A DNA stretch of 64,000 nucleotides from CAZEJS01 sp964512645 (GCA_964512645.1 CAZEJS010000003.1:102682-166681); one strand, 5' to 3'. Counted from the first letter of the stretch, positions 51,136 through 60,515 are shown. The notes: generated by a model from the letters alone, not told the origin. Numbers and translations are program-made.

Positions 51136-54100
51136 ATGCCTCTGAAGGGAAGCCTCAGGGATTTCAGCCTTCCCGACCTGTTTCAGCTGATCCATTTCGG
51201 GAAGAAGAACGGTACCTTGAACATCACCAACGGTGATGCGAAGGGTTACGTCTGCTTCAGGAACGGCAACGTCTTTTTCGCCACTCACAACTGGAAGCGC
51301 CCCCCGCTCGGTCAGAGGCTCACCGAATCCGGGATGGTCGCCGAAGATCAGATCGACGAGGCCCTCGATCTACAGAAGACCACCCGCAAGGGTCAGAGGC
51401 TGGGCAACATACTGGTGGAGCTCGGCTACCTGAGCCGCGAGTCCTTAGAGGTTTTTGTCGAAGAGCAGATCAGGGACGCGGTGTTTCATCTCCTGCGCTG
51501 GACCGAGGGTGACTTCGACTTCGACCCGAACCAGATATTCCCCGAGGAGGACATCGGTCTTTCCATGACGACCGAGGACCTCATCATGGAAGGGAGCCGC
51601 AGGCTGGACGAGTGGTACCAGATCGAGAAGAAGGTGCCGTCCCTCGATGCGGTCTTCAGGATGACCAAGGTCCCGGGGAAGGACGCTTCCGACATCAACC
51701 TGACCAGCGAGGAATGGCTGGTGCTCTACCATGTCGACGGAGAGAGCGCCGTGCGGGACATCATTGAGAAGAGCGGCCAGAGCGCCCTGGTCACATGCAA
51801 GGCGCTCTACGGCCTTGTAACGGCGGGGCTGGTGGCGCTGGAAGGGGCCGAGCCGGTGACAGACGGACATCCCGGGGTGCTCGAGGACGAGATCGAGAAG
51901 ATGGAGGATTCCCCGGGGCTCCGGAGCGCCGCGGTGCTTGAGGCCCCGGCAGTTCCGCCGGCGGAGGCGGAACCGGACTCCATGGAGACTGCCGTGGAAG
52001 AGGGGCCGGAGGAGCCCGAAACCTCGATTGACACCGGGGAAGTGGCCGACGAGGCGGAACCTAAGAAGCAGAAACGCAAGGCTCCCGCGACCAAGAAGAA
52101 GCCGGTAGAAGAGATCACGCTGGATGACGCCGAGGACGAGGTCCTCGTGGAGGAGATCTCCGGGGAGGATCTCGACCTCGAGGAAAGCGCCAGGAGGCGG
52201 AAGAAACCGCGACGCAAAGGCCGGAGGTCTTTCGCGGACGCTGAAGAGACTGCCGTGGAGGCGGACGCTCCCCCCGAGGAGAAAGAAGGACCGCTCATTG
52301 TCCATGACGAGGTTGCCGTGCCGGAAGCTCCACCGGCAGAGAGGAAGCCCACTCCCGGCCAGAGCCTCGTTGACTACTATAAATCGCTGGCGCTCCAGGA
52401 AGCCTCCGACAACGACAGGCTGCTGGCCTTCAAGGAGACCGAGGAGAAGAAGCAGGCCGAGCTCGTTCAGGAGCACGACGCCGAGATCACGTCAGGCGCA
52501 GCCGAGGCCGGGGAATGGGTTGACGATTCCGAGTTCGAGGAGCCGGAGGATATCCCGCTGGAGTGGGCAGGCCACTTGAGCCGGCTGCGCGGTGGCGCCA
52601 GGAAGGCGTCGCACAGGGGAGCCCCCGGGCATCCCGAGGCTGGGCTGGAGGAGGAATCCCGGGCGGAAGAGGAAGAGCCTGTCCGGGAAACAGCGGTCGT
52701 GCCGGAAGCAGAGGCCGCGGTTCCGGAGTTCATCGACTTCGAGGCCGGAGCCGGGGCGCCTGCGGTGGAGGAAGAACCGGCGGCGGAACTGGAACCGGTC
52801 GAGCTCGAGGTGGAGGAAGAACCGGCGGCGGAACTGGAACCGGTCGAGCTCGAGGTGGAGGAAGAACCGGCGGCCGAACTGGAAGTAGCCCCTCCCGAGC
52901 CGGCTCCGGAGGAGGCCCCGGCAGAGTGCATCATCGAAGAAACGGATGAACTCATGTCGCCCGCCGGGGAGCCGGCGGCAGAGGAGCTGGACATAACCGT
53001 CGTCGCAGAGGAAGAGCTGGAGGCGGACCTGGACGAGGTGCCTCCCGCCGCGGCGGGCTTTGTGACCATGGAGCAGGAAATGGAGGCCCAGGCGCTAGCC
53101 GGTGAAGCCCCTCCTGAAGCAGAAGATCCAACGGAAGAGGTTGCCGTCGATGACGGGCTGACCTTTATAGGCGAAGACGAGTTGGCCCACCTCCACGCGA
53201 AAGAAGGCGTGGAGGTCACGGAGATCCCGCTCGTCGACGATATAGCCGGGGACAGGGTGCCCACCGAGGAGGAGATCGAGAGGCTGCTTCAGGTGACCCC
53301 GAAGGAGAGGGACCTCACCAGGGAGGAGCTGCTCGCTTTCGATCAGCCTACCTATCCGGTAGTCGAGCCGCGCGGCGCGGTCGCGCCCGGGGAAGAAGAA
53401 CCTGAGGCGGGGACGCCGATCGAGCCGTCGAGCGAAGTGGGCACAGTGCTGGAGTTCAAGACCGTCGCAGGGGAGGTCTTCGAGGTCGAACTCGAAGAGG
53501 GCGCGCCTGTGGTGGGGCTCGAGGAGACGGAGGAGCTGGTCACCGACGGTGACATGGAGCTCGATATAGAACCCCACATCGAAGCCGGACCGGAAGACAG
53601 CTCCGGTGCGGCCGCCTCGGATTTCGAGGAAATCCCGACTGTCGGAGCGCAGACCGCCGAGACCGTGACTGAGCCCGCGCCCGTCGAGGTCGAGGCGGAA
53701 GCCGAGGTGGTTCAGCTGGACGAAGCCTCCAGAGAGGACGGAGTGCCGCCTCTGGCGATAGAAATTTCCGACGATGCCGAACCGGAAGGCGACGCGAGCG
53801 CCGAGGTTATTTCCATAGAAACGCTGAGGCAGGCTTCCGCGGAGCAACCCGTGGAGGTCGAGGACGAACTGGCCGCCCTCGAGGCCGAACTGCTGGATGC
53901 CGCGGGGGAGGCCGAAGATGTCACGTTCGCCGCCGGTCAGGTTCCTGACGAACCGGAGCAGACCGCCGCCGTTATTGAGGATGTTCCTTTGCTTGAAGGA
54001 CTGGAGGACGGACTTGCCGCCGGGGGCGCGGCCGGACCGGCCGTCGCTGAGTCGGTGGAGGGTCCCCCGGGAGCGCCGGAACGGGAAACCGAAGGCCCGG

Positions 54101-54774
54101 CCGTCGCGGAAGCCGACTCCGCCGGTATCGTGCAGGCGGACGAGGTCACCGAGGAGATTGTCTTCGGCGAGACCGTCGAAGCCGGGAACGATCTTGCCGA
54201 GCCGGGCGAAGCCGGGCGGATGGTCCTCGAGGCGGAGCCGGTTACCCTTGGCGGTGACGTTTCAGGCGCCCGGAGTGTCGTTGGCTTCGAGGCCGAGACG
54301 GTGGTTGATGGCGCTGAGCCCGTGACCCTGCAGGCGGAGGTGTCACAGGAGGCCGTACAGGAGCCTGAGCAGCTTTCCGAAGATGATTTCATGATTACCG
54401 CGCCGGTCGAGACGTCCGAGGTGGTCTCAGACGAGGACGATTTCATAACCACGGAACAGGTAGAGACGCACGAGGTGGTTTCAGACGGGGACGAGGAGAA
54501 GTCCGCGGACCTCGACGATGAGGGGTTTGGTCTCAAGGTGAGGGGAAAGCGGGGCGCCGGCACCAGCCTGGTGGACCTGGAGACGTTCGAACTCGAGCAG
54601 GAGCTCCTGGAGCTCGCGGGCGGGGTCAAGAAGACCAGGCGGCGCATCACCTCCGATGATCGTGAAGCCACGGAGGGCAAGGCGAAGAAGGACAAGCGCG
54701 GGCGCGGCAAGGGGTCGAAAGAGGTGGACAAGGGGTCCGTTAAGAAGATTATTGACGACCTGAAAAAAATGTGA
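51136..54774 (+). CDS. Giant PATAN (DUF4388) protein with T2SSE_N-like segment and long acidic disordered tail
   Basis: The protein has 1212 residues. Residues 1-55 (MPLKGSLRDFSLPDLFQLIH, then GYVCFRNGNVFFATHNW) begin a PATAN/DUF4388 domain, found in signalling proteins beside small GTPases. Residues 58-111 (LGQRLTESGMV, then QRLGNILVELGYLSRESLE) look like the two-part N-terminal domain of PilB/GspE. A winged-helix-like region (VLYHVDGESAVRDIIEKSG) ends near 240. About 900 residues of Glu/Ala/Pro/Val-rich sequence follow, with two 15-residue repeats and a partial third. The end is strongly basic, with a final helix KKIIDDLKKM. Confidence 0.75.
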   Translation: MPLKGSLRDFSLPDLFQLIHFGKKNGTLNITNGDAKGYVCFRNGNVFFATHNWKRPPLGQRLTESGMVAEDQIDEALDLQKTTRKGQRLGNILVELGYLSRESLEVFVEEQIRDAVFHLLRWTEGDFDFDPNQIFPEEDIGLSMTTEDLIMEGSRRLDEWYQIEKKVPSLDAVFRMTKVPGKDASDINLTSEEWLVLYHVDGESAVRDIIEKSGQSALVTCKALYGLVTAGLVALEGAEPVTDGHPGVLEDEIEKMEDSPGLRSAAVLEAPAVPPAEAEPDSMETAVEEGPEEPETSIDTGEVADEAEPKKQKRKAPATKKKPVEEITLDDAEDEVLVEEISGEDLDLEESARRRKKPRRKGRRSFADAEETAVEADAPPEEKEGPLIVHDEVAVPEAPPAERKPTPGQSLVDYYKSLALQEASDNDRLLAFKETEEKKQAELVQEHDAEITSGAAEAGEWVDDSEFEEPEDIPLEWAGHLSRLRGGARKASHRGAPGHPEAGLEEESRAEEEEPVRETAVVPEAEAAVPEFIDFEAGAGAPAVEEEPAAELEPVELEVEEEPAAELEPVELEVEEEPAAELEVAPPEPAPEEAPAECIIEETDELMSPAGEPAAEELDITVVAEEELEADLDEVPPAAAGFVTMEQEMEAQALAGEAPPEAEDPTEEVAVDDGLTFIGEDELAHLHAKEGVEVTEIPLVDDIAGDRVPTEEEIERLLQVTPKERDLTREELLAFDQPTYPVVEPRGAVAPGEEEPEAGTPIEPSSEVGTVLEFKTVAGEVFEVELEEGAPVVGLEETEELVTDGDMELDIEPHIEAGPEDSSGAAASDFEEIPTVGAQTAETVTEPAPVEVEAEAEVVQLDEASREDGVPPLAIEISDDAEPEGDASAEVISIETLRQASAEQPVEVEDELAALEAELLDAAGEAEDVTFAAGQVPDEPEQTAAVIEDVPLLEGLEDGLAAGGAAGPAVAESVEGPPGAPERETEGPAVAEADSAGIVQADEVTEEIVFGETVEAGNDLAEPGEAGRMVLEAEPVTLGGDVSGARSVVGFEAETVVDGAEPVTLQAEVSQEAVQEPEQLSEDDFMITAPVETSEVVSDEDDFITTEQVETHEVVSDGDEEKSADLDDEGFGLKVRGKRGAGTSLVDLETFELEQELLELAGGVKKTRRRITSDDREATEGKAKKDKRGRGKGSKEVDKGSVKKIIDDLKKM
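52765..52884 (+). repeat. 45-base tandem repeats inside the PATAN gene
   Basis: Two identical 45-base units (52765-52809 and 52810-52854) encode VEEEPAAELEPVELE. A third partial unit (52855-52884) has one base change. The identity at nucleotide level suggests recent expansion by slippage or recombination. Confidence 0.85.
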
Positions 54775-54793
54775 CGCTGCGGGGAGGGGTTGC

Positions 54794-55336
54794 TTGGACC
54801 GGGTTTTCAAGATAGTGGTGACGGGCCCGTTCAACTCGGGGAAGACCACGTTCATCGGCGCTATCAGCGAGATCGACGTGGTCGCCACCGAGAAGAAGAC
54901 GGGAAAGGGGGCCAGGAGGTGCGATACCACCGTCGCAATGGATTTCGGTCGCATCACTTTCCCTGACGGGTACGTACTCCACCTCTACGGAACCCCGGGG
55001 CAGGAACGATTCGATTTCATGTGGGAGATACTTTCCGAGGGCATGCTGGGGTACGTGGTGCTTGTGGACGGCAGCAGGCCCGAGTCTTTCTCGGAGGTAG
55101 CGGGCATCGTCAAGGCTTTCCGGGGGATGTCCGACAGGCCGTTCGTCATCGGCGTGACCAGAGCGGACAGAAAGAACTGCATGGCGGCCGAGCAGGTGAA
55201 AAACAGCATCGACCACTTGGGAGATGTGGACATCGTTCGATGTGACGCCAGGAAACTCAAAGACGTGAAGGACGTGCTCCTGGTCCTTCTGGAGCGTGTC
55301 ATGGCCCGGGCGGAAGCGCTCGAGAAGGCCGGGTAA
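54794..55336 (+). CDS. Small Ras-like GTPase, CvnD/MglA-like
   Basis: This 180-residue protein has G1 GPFNSGKTT (residues 11-19), the switch region CDTTVAMDFGRITFPDG, and G3 YGTPGQERFDFMW with Gly instead of the classic Asp of DxxGQ. It has VTRAD in place of NKxD, and VRCDARK. This is the pattern of GTPases encoded in Streptomyces conservons (CvnD) and related MglA-like proteins. TTG 54794 follows GGGGAGGGG. It closes the set of two Roadblock proteins and the PATAN protein. The conservon sensor kinase and DUF742 protein are not present. Confidence 0.85.
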   Translation: MDRVFKIVVTGPFNSGKTTFIGAISEIDVVATEKKTGKGARRCDTTVAMDFGRITFPDGYVLHLYGTPGQERFDFMWEILSEGMLGYVVLVDGSRPESFSEVAGIVKAFRGMSDRPFVIGVTRADRKNCMAAEQVKNSIDHLGDVDIVRCDARKLKDVKDVLLVLLERVMARAEALEKAG

Positions 55337-55448
55337 CAGACGGTGCCGCGACGCGGTACGCGATGTGCCGAACATCCCGTTTGGCGGCATCTGACGGGCC
55401 GCTTGCGGGCGGCGCAAGGCGCGGGGCGGAGCCTCCGGAGGAAAACCG

Positions 55449-56312
55449 ATGCGGATCGACGGCAGTACTAGGCTGGTGGGGATAGTGGGCAATCCGCTGT
55501 CTCATTCCCTGTCGCCAACGATACACAACGCCGCCTTTGATTACCTGGGACTGAACTGGTGCTACGTGCCATTGCCGGTCGAGGAAGGTCGCCTGGTTGA
55601 GGCGCTCCAGGGCATCGAAGCTCTGAGATTCGCGGGGATCAACGTTACCATGCCGTACAAGACCGACGTCCTTCCGCTGCTCGACGAGGTCGCCATGTTT
55701 GCCGAATCGGTGGGAGCCGTCAACACGATACTGCTGGACAAGGGCAGGCTCATCGGCTACAACACCGACGGCCGCGGCTTCTATACCGCGCTTGTGCGTG
55801 ACGTGGGGTACGATGTCAAAGACAAGCGCATTCTCGTGCTCGGCGCCGGTGGCGCTTCGCGCAGCGTGACCGTCTCACTGGCGCTGGCAGGGTGCGCCTC
55901 TATCGTCATCGTCAACCGCTCGCCGGACCGGAGCCGCCAGCTCGCGGAGATAATTACCAGGAGCGCCCCGGATATCGAGGTCTCCTGGCTCTCGCCGGAC
56001 GACAACTATGACATCGTGGTAGCGGAATCGGACTTGATAATAAACGCCACGCCGCTGACCATTTTTGACGGCTCGTTGCGCGTGCCCGTATCGCTCCTGA
56101 ACAAGAACCATCTCGTCTGCGACCTCAACTACTCGCTCTACCAGCCCCCGCTGCTCCAGGAAGCGGAAGCCCGGGGCGCTGAGGTCATGGACGGCAAGGG
56201 GATGTTGCTTTACCAGGCGGCGGCGGCGTTCGAGATATGGACCGGACTCGAAGCGCCGGTAGAGGTAATGAGGACAGCCCTCCTGCGCGCGCTCGAAGAG
56301 GCGTATATTTAG
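55449..56312 (+). CDS. aroE: Shikimate dehydrogenase
   Basis: This 287-residue NADP-dependent enzyme reduces 3-dehydroshikimate. It has LVGIVGNPLSHSLSPTIHNAAF, the catalytic Lys in INVTMPYKTDVLP, GAVNTILLDKGRLIGYNTDG and the nucleotide motif VLGAGGASRSV. ATG 55449 has GGAGG upstream. In typical actinobacteria it follows mltG; here it lies beyond the hydrogenase and GTPase genes and directly before the pilus genes. Confidence 0.94.
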   Translation: MRIDGSTRLVGIVGNPLSHSLSPTIHNAAFDYLGLNWCYVPLPVEEGRLVEALQGIEALRFAGINVTMPYKTDVLPLLDEVAMFAESVGAVNTILLDKGRLIGYNTDGRGFYTALVRDVGYDVKDKRILVLGAGGASRSVTVSLALAGCASIVIVNRSPDRSRQLAEIITRSAPDIEVSWLSPDDNYDIVVAESDLIINATPLTIFDGSLRVPVSLLNKNHLVCDLNYSLYQPPLLQEAEARGAEVMDGKGMLLYQAAAAFEIWTGLEAPVEVMRTALLRALEEAYI

Positions 56313-56382
56313 TTAGGCCGGGCAGGCAGGCTGCCGGGCAGGCACCCGGTTTCACTGCCTTTGTAACGGAAGGCGTTGACCT

Positions 56383-58068
56383 ATGGACAACCCGAAGCAG
56401 GACCGCCTTGGGCGACTTCTGCTGGAAAGCGACCTCATAAACGAGGAGCAGCTCGATGAGGCCCTGGAGGAACACGCCAGCACGGGCAAGTCCCTGGGCC
56501 GGGTGCTGGTGGACAAGGGACTGCTTACCGAGGGCCAGCTCACCTCCATGCTGGCGGAACAGATCGGCATCAGCTATGTCGATCTTTCCAGTTACGCCAT
56601 AGACCCCGGAGCGGCCACTCTCATCGACGCCAACCTCGCCAAGCGGTACACGGTGGTCCCCATCGACTTCCAGGACGGCAGGCTGGTCGTCGCCATGGCC
56701 GACCCGACGAACGTCTTCGCGCTCGACGACCTTCGTATTATGACCGGTATGGAAATAGCGCCGGTAGTCGCGACCAGGGACGATGTCGCCAGCGTGATCG
56801 GCAGATACCTGCACACGACGACCGAAATGGACGATGCGCTCGACGAACTCCCCTCGGTCGAGGAGGAAATCGAGGACGAAGATGAGTTGAAAGAGGCCGG
56901 CGAGGACGCCCCGATAGTGAAGTACGTCAACCTGGTGATCAGCGAGGCCGTGCACGAGGGGGCCAGTGATATACATATCGAGCCCGGGGAGAAGGACGTC
57001 CGGATACGCTACCGCATCGACGGTGTGCTGCGCGAGACCAGGCGGTCCCCGAGACGCATCCACCCGGGAATAGTCTCCAGGCTCAAGATCCTGGGCAACA
57101 TGAACATCGCCGAGAGGCGCGTGCCCCAGGACGGCCGCTTCGCGATGGAGGCCGCGGGCAAGCACATCGACCTGCGCGTGGCTTCGGTGCCTACTGTCCA
57201 CGGGGAGAAGATCGTGCTCAGGCTGCTGGACAGCACCCAGATACTCATGAGCCTCTCCGACCTCGGCTTGTCCCCTGGGCCTCTCGAGGACTTCGAGAAG
57301 TCCTTCAAGAAGCCGTACGGCACCTGTATCGTCACCGGGCCTACCGGTTCTGGCAAGACCACCACTCTCTACGCCGCGCTCGCGGAGCTGAACCGGCGGG
57401 AAGTGAACGTGATCACCGTCGAGGACCCCGTCGAATACCAGCTCGCGGGCACGAACCAGGTCCAGGTCAACACAAAAGTGGGGCTCACGTTCGCGGCGAC
57501 CCTCAGGTCGATCCTGCGATGCGACCCCGATATCGTCATGATAGGCGAGATTCGAGATCCCGAGTCGGCGAAGATGGCAATCGAATCGGCCCTGACGGGT
57601 CACCTGGTCCTCTGCACGCTCCACACGAACGACGCGCCCTCGGCGATGACCCGAATGACCGAGATGGGTGTCGAGCCTTTCCTCATTGCTTCGGCCGTCG
57701 ACAGCGTAGTGAGCCAGAGGCTCGCCCGCCGGCTCTGCACCCGCTGCCGTCAGGAGGCCGAATACCCCGCCGAGTACCTGGAGAAGATCGGGTTCCCGGT
57801 GGACGAGGGCGGTACCGTCAAGGTGTTCAAGGCGGACCCGAACGGGTGCCCTTTCTGCAACCACACCGGTTTCCGGGGCCGCGTCGGGCTTTACGAGTTG
57901 CTCGTCGTGGACGAGGAAGTGGAGAAGGCGGTCGTGAACATGTCGACCGCGAGGGAGATCGGAACGCTGGCCCACGAGAAGGGGATGGTGACCCTGCGGG
58001 AGGACGGTTGGCTGAAGGTCAAGCAAGGGGTAACCTCTATAGAGGAAGTACTGCGAGTTGTCATGTAG
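56383..58068 (+). CDS. pilB: Type IV pilus assembly ATPase PilB
   Basis: The protein has 561 residues. The N-terminal MshEN/T2SSE_N domain has RLGRLLLESDLI, then SLGRVLVDKGLLTEGQLTSML, close to the c-di-GMP-binding MshEN pattern. The motor domain has Walker A GPTGSGKTTTLYAAL, an Asp box and Walker B region DPDIVMIGEIRDPESA. A tetracysteine metal site is split between CTRC and CPFC. It extends the pilus. pilT follows after 28 bases. Confidence 0.94.
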   Translation: MDNPKQDRLGRLLLESDLINEEQLDEALEEHASTGKSLGRVLVDKGLLTEGQLTSMLAEQIGISYVDLSSYAIDPGAATLIDANLAKRYTVVPIDFQDGRLVVAMADPTNVFALDDLRIMTGMEIAPVVATRDDVASVIGRYLHTTTEMDDALDELPSVEEEIEDEDELKEAGEDAPIVKYVNLVISEAVHEGASDIHIEPGEKDVRIRYRIDGVLRETRRSPRRIHPGIVSRLKILGNMNIAERRVPQDGRFAMEAAGKHIDLRVASVPTVHGEKIVLRLLDSTQILMSLSDLGLSPGPLEDFEKSFKKPYGTCIVTGPTGSGKTTTLYAALAELNRREVNVITVEDPVEYQLAGTNQVQVNTKVGLTFAATLRSILRCDPDIVMIGEIRDPESAKMAIESALTGHLVLCTLHTNDAPSAMTRMTEMGVEPFLIASAVDSVVSQRLARRLCTRCRQEAEYPAEYLEKIGFPVDEGGTVKVFKADPNGCPFCNHTGFRGRVGLYELLVVDEEVEKAVVNMSTAREIGTLAHEKGMVTLREDGWLKVKQGVTSIEEVLRVVM

Positions 58069-58096
58069 TCGAGGTCGCGGATAACGGAGGTGTGGC

Positions 58097-59173
58097 GTGG
58101 CACAGCAAGGGTTGAGGCTCGATATAAACGAGATGCTCGAGGAGGTCATCAAACGTGGGGCGTCTGACCTCCACATCACCGTCGGCGTACCTCCGGTGCT
58201 GCGGATAAACGGCGTCCTCCAGAGGATGGACCTCCCCAAGCTCACCAGCAACGACACCCGCGAGATGGTCTACAGCATACTGACCGCGCGCCAGCGCGAG
58301 ACGCTCGAGACCAACCTCGAGTTTGACCTCTCCTACTCGGTGCCGGGGAGCGCCAGGTTCAGGGTGAACGCCTATTTCCAAAGGAACAGCGTTGGAGCGG
58401 CCTTCCGCATCATCCCCTACCGGATCAAAACGGTGGAGGAACTGATGCTCCCGATGGTGGTCAAGGAGTTCGCCCGTCTGCCCAGGGGCTTCATCCTGGT
58501 CACCGGACCTACCGGCCAGGGCAAATCGACCACGCTGGCGGCGATAATGGACCTGATCAACTCGACCCGCGAGGAACACATCATCACCATCGAGGACCCG
58601 ATCGAGTTCCTCCACCTCCACAAGAAGTGCATCGTCAACCAGCGCGAGGTGGGCGCGGATACGCACTCGTTCGCCAACGCCCTGAAATACGCCCTGCGCC
58701 AGGACCCCGACATCATCCTGGTGGGTGAAATGCGAGATCTCGAGACGATCGCCACCGCACTCACCGCGGCCGAAACGGGACACCTGGTGTTCGCCACCCT
58801 CCACACCCAGGACGCCCCGCAGAGCATTGACAGGATCATCGACGTCTTCCCGACCTTCCAGCAGGCCCAAGTCCGCCTCCAGCTGGCTTCCACCCTGCAG
58901 GCGATCGTCACCCAGCAACTGGTCCCGACAAAAGACCGCAGCTCCAGGGTACCGGCCGTGGAGGTCATGATCGCCACCTCGGCCATCCGCAACATGATCC
59001 GGGACGCGAGGGTGCACCAGATTTATTCGGCAATGCAGTCGGGCGGCCAGCTCCGGATGCAGACCATGGACGCGTCCCTCGCGGCGTTGTACAGGGCGGG
59101 GCAGGTTACGTACGAGACCGGACTGGCCCGCGCGCACAACAAAGACGACTTCAGGCGGTTGGTCGGCAGGTAA
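58097..59173 (+). CDS. pilT: Type IV pilus retraction ATPase PilT
   Basis: This 358-residue protein has RGASDLHITVGVPPVLRING at the N-terminus and Walker A GPTGQGKSTTLAAI, with Gln where Ser is usual. Walker B is ILVGEMRDLETI, and the retraction motif is AIRNMIRDARVHQIYSAMQSG-like. It powers twitching and DNA uptake, fitting with comM and dprA earlier in the window. GTG 58097 follows GGAGG. Confidence 0.94.
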   Translation: MAQQGLRLDINEMLEEVIKRGASDLHITVGVPPVLRINGVLQRMDLPKLTSNDTREMVYSILTARQRETLETNLEFDLSYSVPGSARFRVNAYFQRNSVGAAFRIIPYRIKTVEELMLPMVVKEFARLPRGFILVTGPTGQGKSTTLAAIMDLINSTREEHIITIEDPIEFLHLHKKCIVNQREVGADTHSFANALKYALRQDPDIILVGEMRDLETIATALTAAETGHLVFATLHTQDAPQSIDRIIDVFPTFQQAQVRLQLASTLQAIVTQQLVPTKDRSSRVPAVEVMIATSAIRNMIRDARVHQIYSAMQSGGQLRMQTMDASLAALYRAGQVTYETGLARAHNKDDFRRLVGR

Positions 59174-59211
59174 TATATTGCCAGAAGTAACCAATCAACG
59201 GGTCTCGAACG

Positions 59212-59240
59212 TTCTAATATTCGTAAACTGGTGCTATCAT
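59212..59240 (+). promoter_or_regulatory. Predicted promoter of pilC and the pilin gene
   Basis: TTCTAA (59212-59217) and TATCAT (59235-59240) have 17-base spacing, and TGC lies directly before the -10, making it an extended element. The start of pilC is 58 bases further on. The surrounding gap is unusually AT-rich for this window. Confidence 0.5.
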
Positions 59241-59297
59241 TAAGTTAACAGACTGAACGGACGGTTAAGAACCGTTGGTCCGAGCTGGAGGTTGATA

Positions 59298-60515
59298 GTG
59301 GCGACCGAATTCACTTACACGGTCAGGGACCGCACCGGCAGGGAGATCACCGGGTCCCTGGAAGCGGAGAACGCCGACGTTCTGGCCGGCAAGCTTCGGC
59401 AGATGGGCTACTTCGTGGTCAGCGTCGACGAGGTCAAGCAGGCCCTCGGCAAGAAAGAGATCCACATCTTCGGCTCCAGGGTGCAGGCGACCGACGTCAA
59501 CATCTTCACCAGGCAGTTCGCCACGATGATCAACGCGGGCCTTCCGCTCATCAAGTGCTTGAGCATCCTCTCCCAGCAGACGGAGTCGTCCAGCCTCGCC
59601 AACATCATCACGGACTGTCAGAAGGAGGTCGAAGCGGGGCGCTCTCTCTCCGAGGCGCTGGCGAAGCACCCCGAGGCTTTCAGCAACCTCTACGTCAGCA
59701 TGGTCCGGGCTGGGGAGCTGGGCGGCATGCTCGACGACGTGCTCCTCAGGGTTGCCGATCAGCTCGAGCGCGAGACCGAGATCAGGCGGAAGGTCAAGTC
59801 GGCGATGACCTACCCGGTCGCCATCCTGGGGCTCTCGCTGGTGATCCTCACCGGCATGATCGTGTTCGTCGTGCCCAAGTTCACCGAGATGTTCAAGACC
59901 ATGGGAGGCGAGCTTCCCACATTCACAAAAGTTCTGGTAGGGGTCAGCCACTTCGTGGGTGGCTGGGGCGGCCTGGTCATCATTGTTACCGTAATCGGCG
60001 CGGTTATAGCCTATCGCCGGTTCAAGGCTACCGAAAAGGGAAGGTACGCCATAGACAAGTTCAAGTTGCGCGCCCCTTACGTGGGCAACCTCTTCCACAA
60101 GACGGCGATGTCGAAGTTTTCTCGCAGCCTGGGAACGCTTATTTCCTCAGGTGTGCCCATCCTGGGGGCGCTGGAGATAACCGGTGAAACCACCGGCAAC
60201 GCGGTGGTGACACGGGAGCTCGACAAGGTGCGTGAGAGTGTCAAGGAAGGCGAGACCATCGCCAAACCTCTTACCGAGGCCGCGGTGTTTCCACCGATGG
60301 TCACCCAGATGATCGCCATCGGCGAAGAGACCGGTGCGCTCGACGTGATGCTCGGGAAGGTCAGCGAGTTCTACGATGCCGAGGTCAACGCCGGGGTGGA
60401 CAGCCTCACCTCTACCCTGGAGCCCCTGCTTATGATGTTTCTTGGCACCACCGTCGGCCTGATCGTCATAGCGCTCTACCTGCCGATCTTCCGGGTTATC
60501 ACGATGATCAAGTGA
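59298..60515 (+). CDS. pilC: Type IV pilus inner-membrane platform protein PilC
   Basis: This 405-residue protein has two T2SSF domains, each with a cytoplasmic helical bundle and membrane segments: FTRQFATMINAGLPLIKCL, then SAMTYPVAILGLSLVILTGM, and a second repeat FSRSLGTLISSGVPILGAL. It ends LIVIALYLPIFRVITMIK. GTG 59298 has GGAGG six bases upstream; TTG 59292 is too close to that site. pilB, pilT and pilC occur together as usual. Confidence 0.94.
   Translation: MATEFTYTVRDRTGREITGSLEAENADVLAGKLRQMGYFVVSVDEVKQALGKKEIHIFGSRVQATDVNIFTRQFATMINAGLPLIKCLSILSQQTESSSLANIITDCQKEVEAGRSLSEALAKHPEAFSNLYVSMVRAGELGGMLDDVLLRVADQLERETEIRRKVKSAMTYPVAILGLSLVILTGMIVFVVPKFTEMFKTMGGELPTFTKVLVGVSHFVGGWGGLVIIVTVIGAVIAYRRFKATEKGRYAIDKFKLRAPYVGNLFHKTAMSKFSRSLGTLISSGVPILGALEITGETTGNAVVTRELDKVRESVKEGETIAKPLTEAAVFPPMVTQMIAIGEETGALDVMLGKVSEFYDAEVNAGVDSLTSTLEPLLMMFLGTTVGLIVIALYLPIFRVITMIK

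Noticed and set aside
52765..52884. Short tandem repeats considered as a CRISPR-like array
   Set aside because: The units are contiguous without spacers, are in frame and encode repeated residues of the PATAN protein.
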